NCBI GenBank assembly: GCA_035048485.1
Contig: CM068585.1
Span: forward strand, 20,510,001 to 20,574,000
Origin: Pteria penguin
Taxonomy: Eukaryota > Mollusca > Bivalvia > Pterioida > Pteriidae
Length of the DNA: 64,000 bases
Reading direction: 5' to 3'
The stretch's first letter is position 1, and each line of letters begins with the position of its first letter. Positions 10,820 through 25,100 of this stretch are shown piece after piece. Below the pieces are notes generated by a model that was not told the DNA's origin, made no database searches, and saw only the letters and a program-made list of their open reading frames with translations. A program made the position numbers and the translations under genes.

Positions 10820-12340
10820 TACCAAATGCCCGTGAGGGGTATGCGCCCCCTGAATGCATACAACGCCCATGGCAAAAGTCCTGCAACATATATTCAAATT
10901 CAGGAAATAAATACATATACATTTTTACCTGTAGAAAATAAAGACAAGTTTGACAAACATATAAAGCACACAGACACTACAGCTAACAAGGCACCCTATA
11001 TTTCACTTATATTCGTTCCCCGTCTGGGACTCGAACCCACGACCTATGGTACCGAATCACCTAGCAAGTATTTCTTCGGAGATCCAAGGTCCATAGTACT
11101 TCCAGGTGTTTCACTGATTCTCTTTATGCTTTATATGTTTATTTCTTTTTCACTGATTGTATCCTTTCAGAGGATCCGCCTGCGTTTACGTCGGGTAAAT
11201 CCCTTCACTTTCCGCGGCCGTGCCAATCGTAACAACTCGTCCATTTCCGTACGCAAATACGACTCGTACGTACTACGTAGTCAGCCATTGGGATTACTTC
11301 CAGTTGTTATGTAAAAACACACATGGCCATGATCATCATGCCTGTCATGTTTGCACGAAAATAAGCAATTATGTCCATTGCCTGCTTTTGTCTTTATTTG
11401 TATCTCTATGAATGGGTGAACTAGTATGCTTTTTCATGGCGGAGTCTACGCACGTGCACTGGTTAAATGTCACTTCGAGTTTCCTCTGATTCGTTTGCAG
11501 TGTTCTAACATTTTGAAAAATTTTGAAATTCGCTAAGATTACTGAATTGCCGTTACAATTGTATAATATTAATCAAAACGGGTGTTACATTTCATATTGG
11601 ACTTCTTATATCCTATATTACAAAAACAATCCTATGAACTTTTTCTCGCCTCATTTTGCATTGTGCTCCTACGAGGAAAGCCGAAGAATAGAAGCGATTT
11701 GGTATATATCGCTGCGCTGTGGGGCTTTCGAGTCTATTTTTGTAAAAAATGGCGACGGTGTTCCGATTGCGGCCGTGCATGCGATTAGCTAATGATTGGC
11801 TATTAAAGCTCTATTTTTGTGGAGCTGGGGTAGCTCAGTCGGTTAGACGGTCGGATGCATGACAGCTAGGTGAGTCGGTACCATAGGTCGTGGGTTCGAG
11901 TCCCAGTCGGGGAACGAATAAAAGTGAAATATAGGGTGCCTTGTTAACTGTAGTGTATTTGTGCTTCATATGTTTGTCTATTTGTCTCTATTTTCTGCAG
12001 GTATTTCTTCGGAGATCCGAGGGCCATAGTACTCCCGGGTGTTTCACTGTTTCTATTTTTGCTTTATATATGTATTTCTGTTGCAGTGATTGTATTCTTT
12101 CAAAGGATCCGCCTACGTTTGTGTGGTAAATCCCTTCACTTTCCGCGGCCGTGTTGCCATGCATAGCTAATGATTGCCTATTAAAGTTCTATTTTTGTGG
12201 AGCTCGGGTAGCTCAGTCGGTTAGACGGTCGGATGCATGACAGCTAGGTAAGTCGGTACCATAGGTCGTGGGTTCGAGTCCCAGTCGGGGAACGAATTTA
12301 TTTTCTACAGGTCCATAGTACTCCTAGGTGTTTCACTGAT
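10820..12340. repeat. Inverted and tandem copies of a tRNA-like element
   Basis: A tRNA-like core with A-box-like 'GTAGCTCAGTCGGTTAGAC' and B-box 'GGGTTCGAGTCCCAGTC' occurs at 11823-11918 and again at 12200-12294. A reverse-complement copy of its B-box side and flank lies at about 10890-11063, making an imperfect inverted repeat with 11860-12000. The adjoining block 'GTATTTCTTCGGAGATCC' to 'CTTCACTTTCCGCGGCCGTG' occurs at 11068-11222 and 11999-12152. The distance between boxes is larger than in a functional tRNA and the acceptor stems do not pair well, so I call it SINE-like rather than tRNA genes. Confidence 0.75.
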
Positions 12341-12344
12341 TGTA

Positions 12345-14030
12345 TTTGTGCTTTATATATATATACATGAGCACATGTAGGAGACAAGGTCACTTAATCA
12401 AAATTTCCAATTTACGGTATGAAATGCTGTTGAACATAAAATTGGAAGTGCACGTGAACAAATGTATTAAGTATACATATAATGTCAAACCAAGTATAGT
12501 AAAAAAAAATCAAAATGCTTAGTTTGTATGATCATATCCCAAAATGTCATTTGACATTCTTGAAATCTGACCATAATAGAAATAATCTGACCATAATACG
12601 AATAATTGATTTGACATCTGCTTCAAGTAGATCCGTTGCAAAGGTATATATTTCTTTGCAATGTTTCAGTCAGATGCCGTCACTATATATACACGTGAAA
12701 TAATCGTGCAGTAACGTAAAATTTTCTAAATTTTGGCATCAAGGAGTCCAACATGGTACATTACTGTGTGACAGTACACGCTATCTTTGTATTTCACAGT
12801 AGTATACAAAGGTTCTAAATTGTTATTGTTTGTATCAGGTTGCAATTCTGTAGGCGGATCGTACTAATGAGTACAAATAACTACAAATCAAATTTGTCAT
12901 TGGAATAAGAAAGTATTATTCCATACGTCAGTTTTTTAAGGTCAAATTAAAGCACTGAAAGCGTGTCTATGATGACTGACATCAAAATAAATCCAAGACA
13001 CATATGAAACACGGAACATCGAAATTCTGAGTAACTATAACATGAATTAAATATCACGTGGTACGTGAAAAATCTCGGTACTTTAATGACAGGCAAATAA
13101 AAGCCAACAAAGTAATATAAAAGTATTACCAGTATAAATAGTTTAATAACCATTTTTAAATCATATTGAATATTCAGCTATGCATGCAATTCTCATATAT
13201 GCCATTCTTTTTTATAATCATAAATGTAACAAAATCTACATCAATTGTGTATTTTCAAAACAAAATTGGAAAATTAATGAACCCAGAATAGAACAAAAAA
13301 CCAGCTGCTAAATGTTTCAACTTCGTAAATATCTATTCAAAAATCCAAGATCCAAGAGAAAACAAAGAAACAATTCGTGATCACAAAAAAATACAACGCT
13401 TTACATGTTACTTATCATCTGACACGAAAAGATAATTGCAGTTTGACACAAATTAAAAATAAAATAAACACACTGAAACGCAATACTACGAAATTCTTAA
13501 ATACAGTCATACATCTCAAGACATCACTGTATAATCACTTATATTTCACACCTTTAAAAGTGTGATAATATTCCTTTTAAATAAAACGCCTTTGATTGCA
13601 TTTGTGAACTAAGGAATTCATATAAATATACCCATAATATAAAAAATAATGATTATCTACTATATCATGGATCAGACGTCAGCAGCCGAATATGTTCGTA
13701 AACATGCACATGTTTTTGGATGCATTCTCGAATTTTCGAGCAGTAAACACTACTCACCAGTGCACAGTGTATAGGCTCGGGTTACTTAATGTGAGGTTAA
13801 AACAACAAACAAACAAAAATCCAATGAACGAAAAAGTGGTTAATATGACGAAGTTGCTGATTTACTGACTTGATTCATAGGGTACATAAAATACATTCTA
13901 TTGTAACAAAACAAAATATTATGCCATTTGGTGCTGTAAACATATTCATCAAACGTTTCTTTGACATTGTTCTGTCTTTTTAATAATATGTAGCAGCATA
14001 AATTTATAATATATACTATATCAGAATATA
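12345..14030. other. Intergenic, little recognisable
   Basis: AT-rich DNA. A SINE family A tail fragment lies at about 12655-12722 ('AGTCAGATGCCGTCAC ... CACGTGAAATA'). No exon was supported between the converging KY-like and CNBD2-like genes. Confidence 0.5.
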
Positions 14031-14258
14031 TCAATGGACTTCTATGGTGGGTTCCGTTGTCACATGTTTACTCAATACATCCCCTAAGATGGTAGATTTA
14101 TAATTATCCCAATCCAACATGTTCTGAAAATTTTCCTGCATTTTGCGCTCCTGCGGGTAGGGTCGGACCACTTCTCGCAAGTGATTCCGCACTTTCTCCG
14201 TTAAATGCATCAGAAACACTTTCTTTGACAGCATAACTATTTCTGCTCCTTTGCTGAC
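14031..14258 (-). CDS. CNBD2: CNBD2-like terminal exon
   Basis: Acceptor AG (14260-14259) opens a phase-0 exon of 75 codons ending at TGA 14033-14031. It encodes 'VSKGAEIVMLSKKVFLMH', the last strands and C-helix of the second domain, then a tail with 'RNHLREVVRPYPQE' and 'LDWDNYKS', a layout typical of CNBD2-like C-termini. Confidence 0.85.
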   Translation of the reverse strand, partial: VSKGAEIVMLSKKVFLMHLTEKVRNHLREVVRPYPQERKMQENFQNMLDWDNYKSTILGDVLSKHVTTEPTIEVH

Positions 14259-17200
14259 CTAATGTAAAATAAATATATTGTTCAAAAGTAAGCATCGTTT
14301 TCAACAAGCTATACAACATGCATTTCCTGGCCTTGAGAGAATTTTACATTCTATGTTTTCTAAGTGCTCTCAGATAACAGACAATTGACATCTGTAATAA
14401 AATGTTCTCTGAACATATTTTGAAATTTCAATCTAATGTGAAAGCCAAAATGAATTCCATGGATAAGTATCCATCGAACATGCAAGATATGATACATTAC
14501 GATGATACCAATCTAGCGCTATATCATATCTCAACAAATGTATTTAATTTATATTAATGTATAACAATCTGATTATAACCATATCTTTATTCCCCTTCTC
14601 TATTTGTCCCATTGCGGATAAAGATCTGGCGAAACCCCGTAAGGGGTCATGTTCTGGTGAACATTATTCGTAATGGGACAATAGAAAAACGGAATAAAGA
14701 TATGGTTTTAATCAGACTGAATATACAATAGATTCCATTTTTCATATGTTACATTATGCTTCCAGTCACCATCACTATAGAACTTCCATAGAGTTCACCA
14801 GGTGCTTTGAGTTTTACATAAAGTATTTTGGGTTATGATTTTGGTTTTATCGAAATTGACAAAGCAAATTTTAGGTATGTATTACAAATATTAATGTAAA
14901 TATATGACTATCAGCATCTGAATATATATTTGAATATATAGACAAAATATTCTTTTAAATTATTTTCTTACTTTAGGCAAAGATCATAGTAAAACAAATA
15001 TCTATAAAGAAGATTTTATTTTAGAAACTGACGATAAATCCCGAGGTGTATAATATATAACTTTGGGTCATCTGAGTGTTCGTGAATGAATCACATTAAA
15101 TGTGATAAGTGAAATACACTGAGCTGAGAAATACATAAAGTTTTTCTTACAAGACATGTAGAGGGTGCGTCTTTCAGCATATCATCCATTTCCTCACTTC
15201 CCCAACCTGTCAGTGTGTTAATACCCTAAATATAAACACATTTTAGTGATTAGTTCAATGAAATAAAAAAGTCAATCTCTTATATATCGCATGACTATAC
15301 TTTCGCAATGACTACACGTTTGATAGATTCCAGAGACATTAACTCACATATTTATTACCTATGTACTGAAATGAAGGGTACTGAGATAAATATATAATAA
15401 ATTACCTGTGTGTAAATTAGTATTTAGCTATTAAATGAATTCAAACTACCAAAAGTATCTATTAAGATCTAAATAAAAGAAAAATTCAGAGAACAGTGAT
15501 TTTTGAAGATAAATGATGCAAAACCTGATGGTTAAAGTTTATGAACTGTTAAGAGCATTGTAGTATTTGAATGAATGCATACCATACTATTATGCAGTTA
15601 ATAAGTAATGATATAAACAGTTAAATGCAAATATGACATAGAATGGCAAACAGAATATATATATTCTTACAAATACATCTTTCGCTTGTAGCAACTCCAC
15701 CTTGACGAACACACTTTGGTTTCGTGCATTTGAGTCATCCTCAGAGTTGTATACAGTCTTGTCTGGAGGTGTCTCAGCCTTCAACATCGCTTGGGTTGGT
15801 AGCATCTTAAGGATGAAATAAGGAAGATTAAATGTTAGGTTGACCGATGTACATCTTAAATTATTGCAGAAATTTAACAATTTATTTAGAAATTAAATAT
15901 CTTATTTTATATCTTCATATATACATTTTATTTTATTTGTATGATTTCATTGAATTTATTGAGATATATCAACAAAATAAACAATCATGTAATGATATAT
16001 TATATATGTAATAGATATCTTCAATTCATTTGAAATTAGATTAACGTAGTTATATATACATATTACGTCTAGTAATCCTATCAAACAAAGCCAAATATCT
16101 ACCAAAACTGTATTAAACTACAAACACTTCTTGAAACAATTTTACATACAAAATGTGATTGATATTTCTTCAGCCACATGAATCGGTCAATGTTGAATTT
16201 ACTCTGCGATACAAATGTCTTGTGATCGCTCTTGTCACACGTTACTGGAGGTATGCGCAGGAGAGTGTCATGGGAGGAAGAGGTTTGGCACTTCTTCCCT
16301 GTTTGACATGTCAAGGCAGACTGTTCAGGTACAATTTTTTCCTTCCCATCACTGTTATTTATTTCTGTTTGACAGTGAGATACATTGTTACTGAGGGGAG
16401 GTAAATGTAAAGTTGTGTCTCCCTCCTCGTCGTTCAACACCGTTGTTGCATTCGTCAGTATCTGTTTTTGTTTTCAAATAAAAAGGAATACTACTACTAA
16501 GAAAAGTAAATGAAATCTCAAAGTTGGCAAAACGAGTCTACGAAACTAAAATTGTAAAACAATAGTAAAAAACGCTACAGAATGCTAACGTCAACAATAT
16601 CAAGAAATAGCAATCAACAAAGCTAAATGATATTTTGTACTGAGATGACAAAACAAGCTCAATCAGTAAATCATAAATCCAAAAGAAACAGTTTAAAAAT
16701 TTAATTTTTATGAAAACTCAAATAAAAATTAAATTAGAATTAATACTTTTCAATTGATACTGATCTAAAAATGTATTTTGTATTTATTTCAATATCTTAA
16801 AAATTATTGACAATATAAACATTCTAGATACATACACTTAAATTATTACGGAATTCTTCAATCTCAGTAAAATATATCGTTAAGTGATCCAAAGCAAATT
16901 GTTCACACTTCGCTATAGCTAAGAATGAAAAATGATTTAAACACACTCCCCAATATAGCTACGAATAAAAACTGATTTAAATTTACCCTTTTTAATGAAT
17001 CGTAGTACTTTGTCATTTCTTCAAACACCTCGGTATTCATGTAAATTCTGTGCCGCTTTCGTGAATGTCCACAATCTATCTTTGGATCTAAAGTATCATA
17101 AATGAAATAAATAAAGAAAAGAATTTGATTCTTCTCCTTCTTCTTCTTCTTCTTCCAATACGAAGTTCAGATAAAACATCCAATAGTTTGGTTAATCAAT

Positions 17201-19972
17201 CAATAAAAAAATCAATCAATCATTCATTCATTCAATCAATCAATCAGTGCAACTCTTAAACGTAAAACGTAGTTCATGTGCTTAGATATCATATCCCTTG
17301 AATAAGAAAAATGTGTAAATTTGCGTATTTCTATACCGTATTAATCCACATTTACATGTATCTCAAGATGAACGTGTGATGACCAGAAAGCATATTAGAT
17401 GACCACAGTTCTATAAATATTAACAAATTTTGATATTGTGAAAATAATGTTTTAGATATTAATGATAAAGGCTTTGGAGGGCATAAATAAATCCATACAA
17501 ATTGTTTAAAGCATGTTGACCACTACTTTCACCTTTTCACTTTCGACTTGCTTCAACGATAAGGAACTCATGAACGCTTAAAAAGGTGTGTTCCACGACA
17601 ACATGGCCTTGAACAGTAAACAAAACAAGGAAGTCGTCGCAAACACAAAACACAAATTACAAAGTAATGACATATACTATGGAAAACTTCTTTTCCCCTT
17701 GTGTTTCATAGAAGAAAGTGAAAAACCCCTGACTCAACTGTATGACAAATCAAGCAAATCACACAGGAATACGAACATAAAAGATCTAAAGAACCGACAT
17801 TTACAAATTTATAAATGATCTTTTATATAAAAATTAAGGATCAATTGGTTACTCAGATAAATGTACTAAATTACAAAGGCATGAATTGTAATAGATTATT
17901 GGACCAAAACTTTTTAAAACAAACGACTGCCGAGTTACTTTACGTGTTAATTTATTCATTAATAATCAACTCATTAAAATATTCTTTTGTTTAACAAATG
18001 CACTTGTATTACCAACAACAGAACATGCAGTTATGAGCAAAACATCCTTAATAATTAAAAAGATTTCCTAAAATCTATTTATCTGTTATGTAACGATAAA
18101 AGAAACTCATTCGACAAAAACATAAAAAATCTGTTTGTGAAACACGAATGCCCCCGGCGGCAAGAAAGTCCAAATAAGTTAAATTTTGCAACGGCCTATA
18201 TCTTGATTACACCCTACCGCATTAAAATGCACATTTAAAATATGAAAACCCTACCTCATACAATTCATAAGTAATAGCCAATGTTAAAGTTTTGAAATGT
18301 CAAAAGTCATTTCAAGGTCATAAGGTCAAAAATTATTGTTCTGATGGAAAGGTCTTGTTACTAGAAACATTCATGTGAAATATGAAAGCCTTACCTTTTG
18401 CGAATCGGAAGTTATGACCAATGTTAAAGTTTTTGAAATGTAAGGCAAACGTCAAGGCCAAGTTCTCAAGATAAAAAATCGCTGTACCCAAGGAAAGATC
18501 TTGTGTCAAGAAATTCACATGTAAAATATGAAAGCCTTATCTCTACGATCCAAAAGTTATGACCAATGTTAAAGTTTCTGAAATTAAGGTCAAAGGTCAC
18601 GGTAGAGATCAAGAGGTCAAAAATTATGGTACTGACGGAACGGTCATATCACAAGAAATACGCATGTGAAATATTAAACTCCTATCAGGTATTATTCAAA
18701 AATTATAGTATGAACTACTTTTTCCTAATTTTAGGTCAAACTCCAAAGGCATGGTCACAAGGTCAAAATGTTTTGTACTAATACAAAAGGATCCCCGCAA
18801 GATATGCTCATGTCAAATTTTACAGCTCTATCACTTGGCATTCAAAAGTTATAACATAAAGTTTTCTCTCCTAAATATAGTTCAAATGCCAAGGTCAATA
18901 TCAGAAGGTCAAATATCATTGTACAAAAAAGAAAGGTTTTTCCTCAAGAAATACACATGTGAAATATCAAAGCCCTATTATCCCCCGGTACTTACATTTA
19001 CAATGTTATACCTCTTTTATTGAAAGTGGGACAGAACGGATGGAATGACAAATAGACAGACAGGGGACAACCTAAACGCTATATGCGCCCTTGGTCTACA
19101 AGACTAGGGGAATAAAAATTACAGTGCACAAAAGAATCAAACGTATTATAGGACGAAAGTACAGATTACCAATCTATGATGCGGTCTGGTGACAAAGATG
19201 AGTAAACATCTATTACCAGTTAATTACACCGAGTCACCTTGCTTGATTCTATATTAAAGTTGGATTTAAATTAAAAAAGAATGTAACATCTCTGCTTAAA
19301 ATTGTAAAAAAAAGCAAATTCCTATCAAAATCAATTGACATAAACTTGAATATTCTAAATTATAGAAAAAGATATGAAGCTGGAAAAATATTATTAGTTT
19401 TAGTTTTGGAGGTTCAAGATTATGAAATACCTGGTTGCCCGCCAAGTGCAGGTAAAACAATTTCTGACATTGGGTCCGGTTTTCGTTGAATATGTCCAGA
19501 TTTCCTGGCTTTCACATTCTTTAACTTCTTCAAAACCTCACATGATCCCTTTAACAATGTCATAATTCTGTTATTCACATTTGTTTCAAATGCAAGACAT
19601 TGCATGTCAACATATCAAAAATAATACTTATCTTGGAAAAGGAACCCAATACTATCAAACACAAATTTTAATTTTGTAACTTTACCATCTACAATATTAG
19701 AAAATTATTATGCCATATTAGACAATACAATGTTTTGATGATTTGGTGTAATCAAATAACATACCGACTTGATGAAATAAAGCCATTCACTTGTTTTTCC
19801 ATTCTCAGATACTAGCTGTCCTCTTCTACGAATGAAACATTGAAAGTACAAAATACAGATATGTTCATCATCTAGAACTATATCTTAATGATACAAGTTG
19901 AGAAATTTATTTCATGAACATTATTGGTAATGACTTAAATATCTTAAAAATAGCGCGGCGAAATGAAATGCT

Positions 19973-20052
<80 letters not shown>

Positions 20053-22105
20053 ACGAAATCATAATGACACATATTATCCATCCACATTAAGAGAACAATA
20101 AAATTTATTTCTGTATCACTCATTCCCTGCATATATATTTGTTCAATGAGTTAAATGATAAGACTTACTCGCTCGAAGTAAATATTAAGTCATGCATTAA
20201 AACATTATATCATATATAATGTATATGAATGGGAAACGAACTAAATATACAGAGCAGAAATCACAATGTAGTTATAAGACGAATAGACAAACATAGAGAA
20301 ATGGAAGCCAATGTAATAATATCCGAATAAAAGTTGAAACAGAAATAAAACGGAATATGCCAAACAAAATAAAAATGGAAAATGTCAAACAAAATAAAAT
20401 TTGAAAATGTGAAACGAAATTCAAACGGAAAGCCGTGACAATTGAACATCAACTTACTTAAAATAATGAAGTATACAGGTGCCAGGTTCATCACGAAGAC
20501 TATCTACTGGCCAATTTTTCATAACAGGAACTTGCCTGAAATTTTTAAAATTATCTTCATTATAAAATTCTCAATTATTTTTCAAAGTATTAGGTCAAAT
20601 TCTATGATTTTTTTTAATGTTAAATAGTGTCTTAATAAAACATATGTAATATTGCATTTCTTATTGTAAGTGCTTCATATAAATAAAGATATTTTTGAAA
20701 GTAAAACGTACCTGAGAAATTTGACATGTTCGGCTTCCTCATCTTGGCTATCATTCATAAATATTCTGTGAAAATCATCTTTTCCGATGACAAGGAGTTC
20801 CATAGGCGTAGCACTTTCCACTGTGGCTGTCCGAAGAGTATTGAAGATTAGACCAATTTCCTATAAGAAGTGTATAAATAGTTGAAATATTAAAATTAAA
20901 AAACATACATGCCTATTGTGTATATACTGTTTCCATCGTTCGTTTTTTGAAGTAAATATTGCTTCATAGCAAGAAACATAAGTATTAAATTGGAAATCTG
21001 GAATAAACATAAAATTGATTTTAACATTAAGTGTGATACATGGAATAGTCAAGCATTATATTACATTGTTACTAATAATTTGTTAGTGAAAAGCATACCT
21101 TTAAAATGGTGACATTAAAGATTTTTAAAATGGTAATCAATAAAAATTCTGCTGCTAATACTAACTATTAAGCACAATGATTAAAAAAATATCATACGAA
21201 GTTCTGAATATAATGTTATCATAAATCACTTTCATATCTTTGGAATGTTTGCACATTATGGATCGGTCAAAGCGTCTATAAATGTCTCTAAAGGAGATGA
21301 TAAAATCTATATGATATGTAAAGAGCTAGTATTTACACATACTTAACAATAAATAATAAAGTACAATAAGATATTACTATTCTTGAGCCACTAGAAAGTA
21401 AATATGAAGCTTGAAGTACTTTAAAAATATTTCTTGTGAAATGGTTTTGTAATTCTGCATCTACATCACTCAATTCATATTCTATATCTATCAAATCTTT
21501 GAAAATCTCTACTCATCTTTCTTTTACTAGTTTACTAGAATGAAGAAAAACAAAACTGAAGAAAAAATACATTACCCCATCCTCCCAAGAGTACTGTAGT
21601 ATACAGTGATAAACATACAGTATCAGACATACAAGATGTGGGTTATAATGAATCAATGCGATAGTAGCTACGTAAAAAGATGATGTGCAACAATTTATAA
21701 TGTATATGTTGATTTGAAATGATATAAATTGTCCGTCGCTCTGGGATCATACTCAAAGTTTGAAACCAATCAGGAAATTCACCAGTTATACCCTATCACA
21801 TCCCATTATTCGAGTATTTCATTCTTTTACAAGTAACTCGACCTTTTTCTCCTGTCCTTTTTCTTAGACACCCAGGGGTTAAAACTTGGGATCAATATTT
21901 TAAAACACAACTAAACTTCATGCATTACGGCGGGTGTGATCGGTCAGCAGGGGATGCTTATTCCTCAATGGCACCTGCTCCAATATTTCTATTTAGGCTA
22001 GTATAATAGATGTTCTTTATTGACTAACACTCGATATCTTAGCACTTTACTCTCATATGCCAGCATTTAATCATTCATTGTGGAATATGTTATGCAAAAT
22101 TGTAA

Positions 22106-22137
<32 letters not shown>

Positions 22138-25100
22138 TAATAACAATAATAAACAACAATATGCAGATAAAGAAAAACAATATTGAAATTCAAATGTAAA
22201 GGTGTGATTCTTTCAATGAACAATTATAAAGTGAAAATTAAAAAAGAAATCCTATTTTGTATTCAAAGATTTAACTTCTGTATTGATAGGAACTTGTAAT
22301 ATTTGCGCGGATAGTGGAAATGATACAATTTGTCGTATAATTAAGATAAATACGACATAAGTACAAAACACATCGGATTACTTCACAAAATGGTATACAT
22401 GTTTTGTTATTGCAGAATAACTATATGTATAATATTGACTTTCATGCTGAGTGATTCACATGATGCCATTACTTACACCGAAGCTCTGTCCCCTGGTAAG
22501 TCTTGCCACCGTGTGAAGCCGGGTCTCTCTAGTCTTGGGATCAGTGATCATCTTCTTCACAAATGCTAATATTGATAAGATAACAACATAAGGAATGATA
22601 ACATATCTACTTGATTAACATATTATATAAATGACAATTAGCTTTGCTTTGGAATATTTTTGTATAGCGACAGAAAAAATAGCTCATAAACCATCGAAGG
22701 TATCTGAAGAACGTGAATGGTTTGGTTTTACACTCCATAGTAATCAACGACACTGTATCACAATGTTATACTTAATGCTATAGTTCTGAAAGGAGTTAAT
22801 CTCTATTTTGTCTGGCTAGAACTGACGGATTCCTTGTCAATATAGCAACAGAAGAAAAACAGAGTAATCTTATATCTATGAAAAAAAAAGGAAAAAAGTC
22901 TCCACATTTATATAATCTTTATTTCAATGGCCTAAAGCTTTATAGTGTAGTGTTTGAACTTGAAATGTCACAATGTTGTTGAGAATTATGATCAAAAATA
23001 TATTTGAAAACTGAATTGACAACTTTGAATGTGATTAGTTAATAACAACAACTATTTTTGAGGTAAAATACTATAGATAATTAGGATATATGTCTATATT
23101 TTTGCAGGAGTTTGCAAACATATGTATATACTATAATCATGACACGCCCAAGTATGTGATATACTAACCTGTTCCTGCAAGTATAAAGTAAAACGACTCT
23201 GCATTATGACCTTGTCGAACGATTGCTTTCTTGGCTCCTAGTCTGAAAAGAGATTTACAGAATACGTCAATCAGAATTCAGTTCAAAGCGTTAGAATGCT
23301 GCCAAGTCTATTCAAGTGACAAAACAATGGAGAGGAATACGGAAAAGAACAATGTATTGACAGCTTATATTGTTTTATTAAAATCGATATACGTAGTATA
23401 AAACTGAATTTTATAGCCAGGTAGTGAATTGTGTTCCACAATATTCGGTATATTACAAGGATTAAGTATATTTATATGTATTCTTTATCAAAACCCTTGT
23501 ATTGCCAAATCATCATTATGTCGCAATAATAATTCGTAAGTATAATTTCTATGAGCAAGAAAAAACTGATTCAGTAAAGTTTTTTGATTTTGATAATGTT
23601 AAGTACTTCGATTTTGATACTGTTTTTAGAAATTAAAAGGATATAGATTAATCATTTTTCTTTGATTATTTCACGAGAGAGTATTTTGTTAGATTCTTTT
23701 CTGTTCGGAAGATTTATTTAAATCTGTCCGTAACACTAAATGTATAATATTACTGTGTTCCCCTTCCATGCGTTCGACACGTGACCTTACAACACGTAAC
23801 TGCGATCTGTTTCAATAGTACCAAACACGTGATCATCCATCAGACGTTATTCAGATGTGTTTCAATACTACGACACGTGAACTGACATTAGACTCTACCG
23901 AGATTTCTTTCAATACAACACGTGATCTCATACCAGACGTTACTGAAATCTATTTCAATACTACAACACGTGATCTCGTTTCAGACGTTATTGAGATCTG
24001 TTCCAACACTACAACATATGATCTCACACCAGACGTTATTGAAATCTATTTAAATACTAAAATAGGTGATCTCACATCAGAACCTACTGAGATCTATTTC
24101 AACACTACAACACGCCATATCAGCTTAGACGTTGTTGAGATCTGCTTTAATACTACAACACGCGTTCTCACATCAGACGATATTGAGATCTGTTTCAATA
24201 CTACAACACGTGATCTCACACCAGACGTTATTGAGATCTATTTCAATACTACAACACGTGATCTCACACCAGAGGTTTTTGAGATCTATTTCAATACTAC
24301 AACACGTCATCTCAGCTTAGACGTTATTGAGATCTGCTTTAATACTACAACACGCGATCTCACATCAGACGTTTCTTAGATCTATTTCAACACTATAACA
24401 CGTGATTACACATCAGACGTTATTGAGATCTGCTTTAATGCTGTAATACGTGATCTCACATTAGACCTCACTGAGATCTGTTTTAATACTACAACACGCA
24501 ATCTCACACCAGACGTTTTTTAGATCTTTTTCAACACTACAACACGTGATCTCACATCAGACATTATTGAGATCTGCTTTAATACTATAACACGTGATCT
24601 CAGATCAGACCCCACTGAGATCTGTTTCAATACTACAACAAGCGATCTCAGATCAGACCCCCCTGAAATCTGTTTCAATGCTACAACTCGTGATCTCACA
24701 TCAGACCTTATTGAGATCTGCTTCTATACTATAACACGTGATCTCACATCAGAACCCACTGAGATCTGTTTCAATACTACAACACGCGATCTCACATCAG
24801 ACGATATTGAAATCTGTTACAATACTACAACACGCGATCTTACATCAAACTTTATTGAGATCTGCTTTTATACTACAACACGTGATCTCACATCAGACGT
24901 TACTGAGATCTGCTTTTATACTATAACACGTGATTTCATATTAGACCCCACTGAGATCTGTTACAATACTACAACACACGATCTTACATCTGACGTTATT
25001 GAGATCTGCTTTAATACTGTAATACGTGATTTCACATCAGACCCCATTGAGATCTGTTTCATTACTACAACACGTGATCCTATATCAGTCGTTCCTGAGA

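Noticed and set aside
11823..11925. Functional tRNA gene
   Set aside because: Boxes are further apart than in a standard tRNA, stems pair poorly, and the element is repeated with flanks, so it is SINE-like.
23855..24379. 174-codon frame with 16-residue repeats
   Set aside because: Inside an intronic 48-bp minisatellite; other copies carry stops and the frame breaks with single-base changes.
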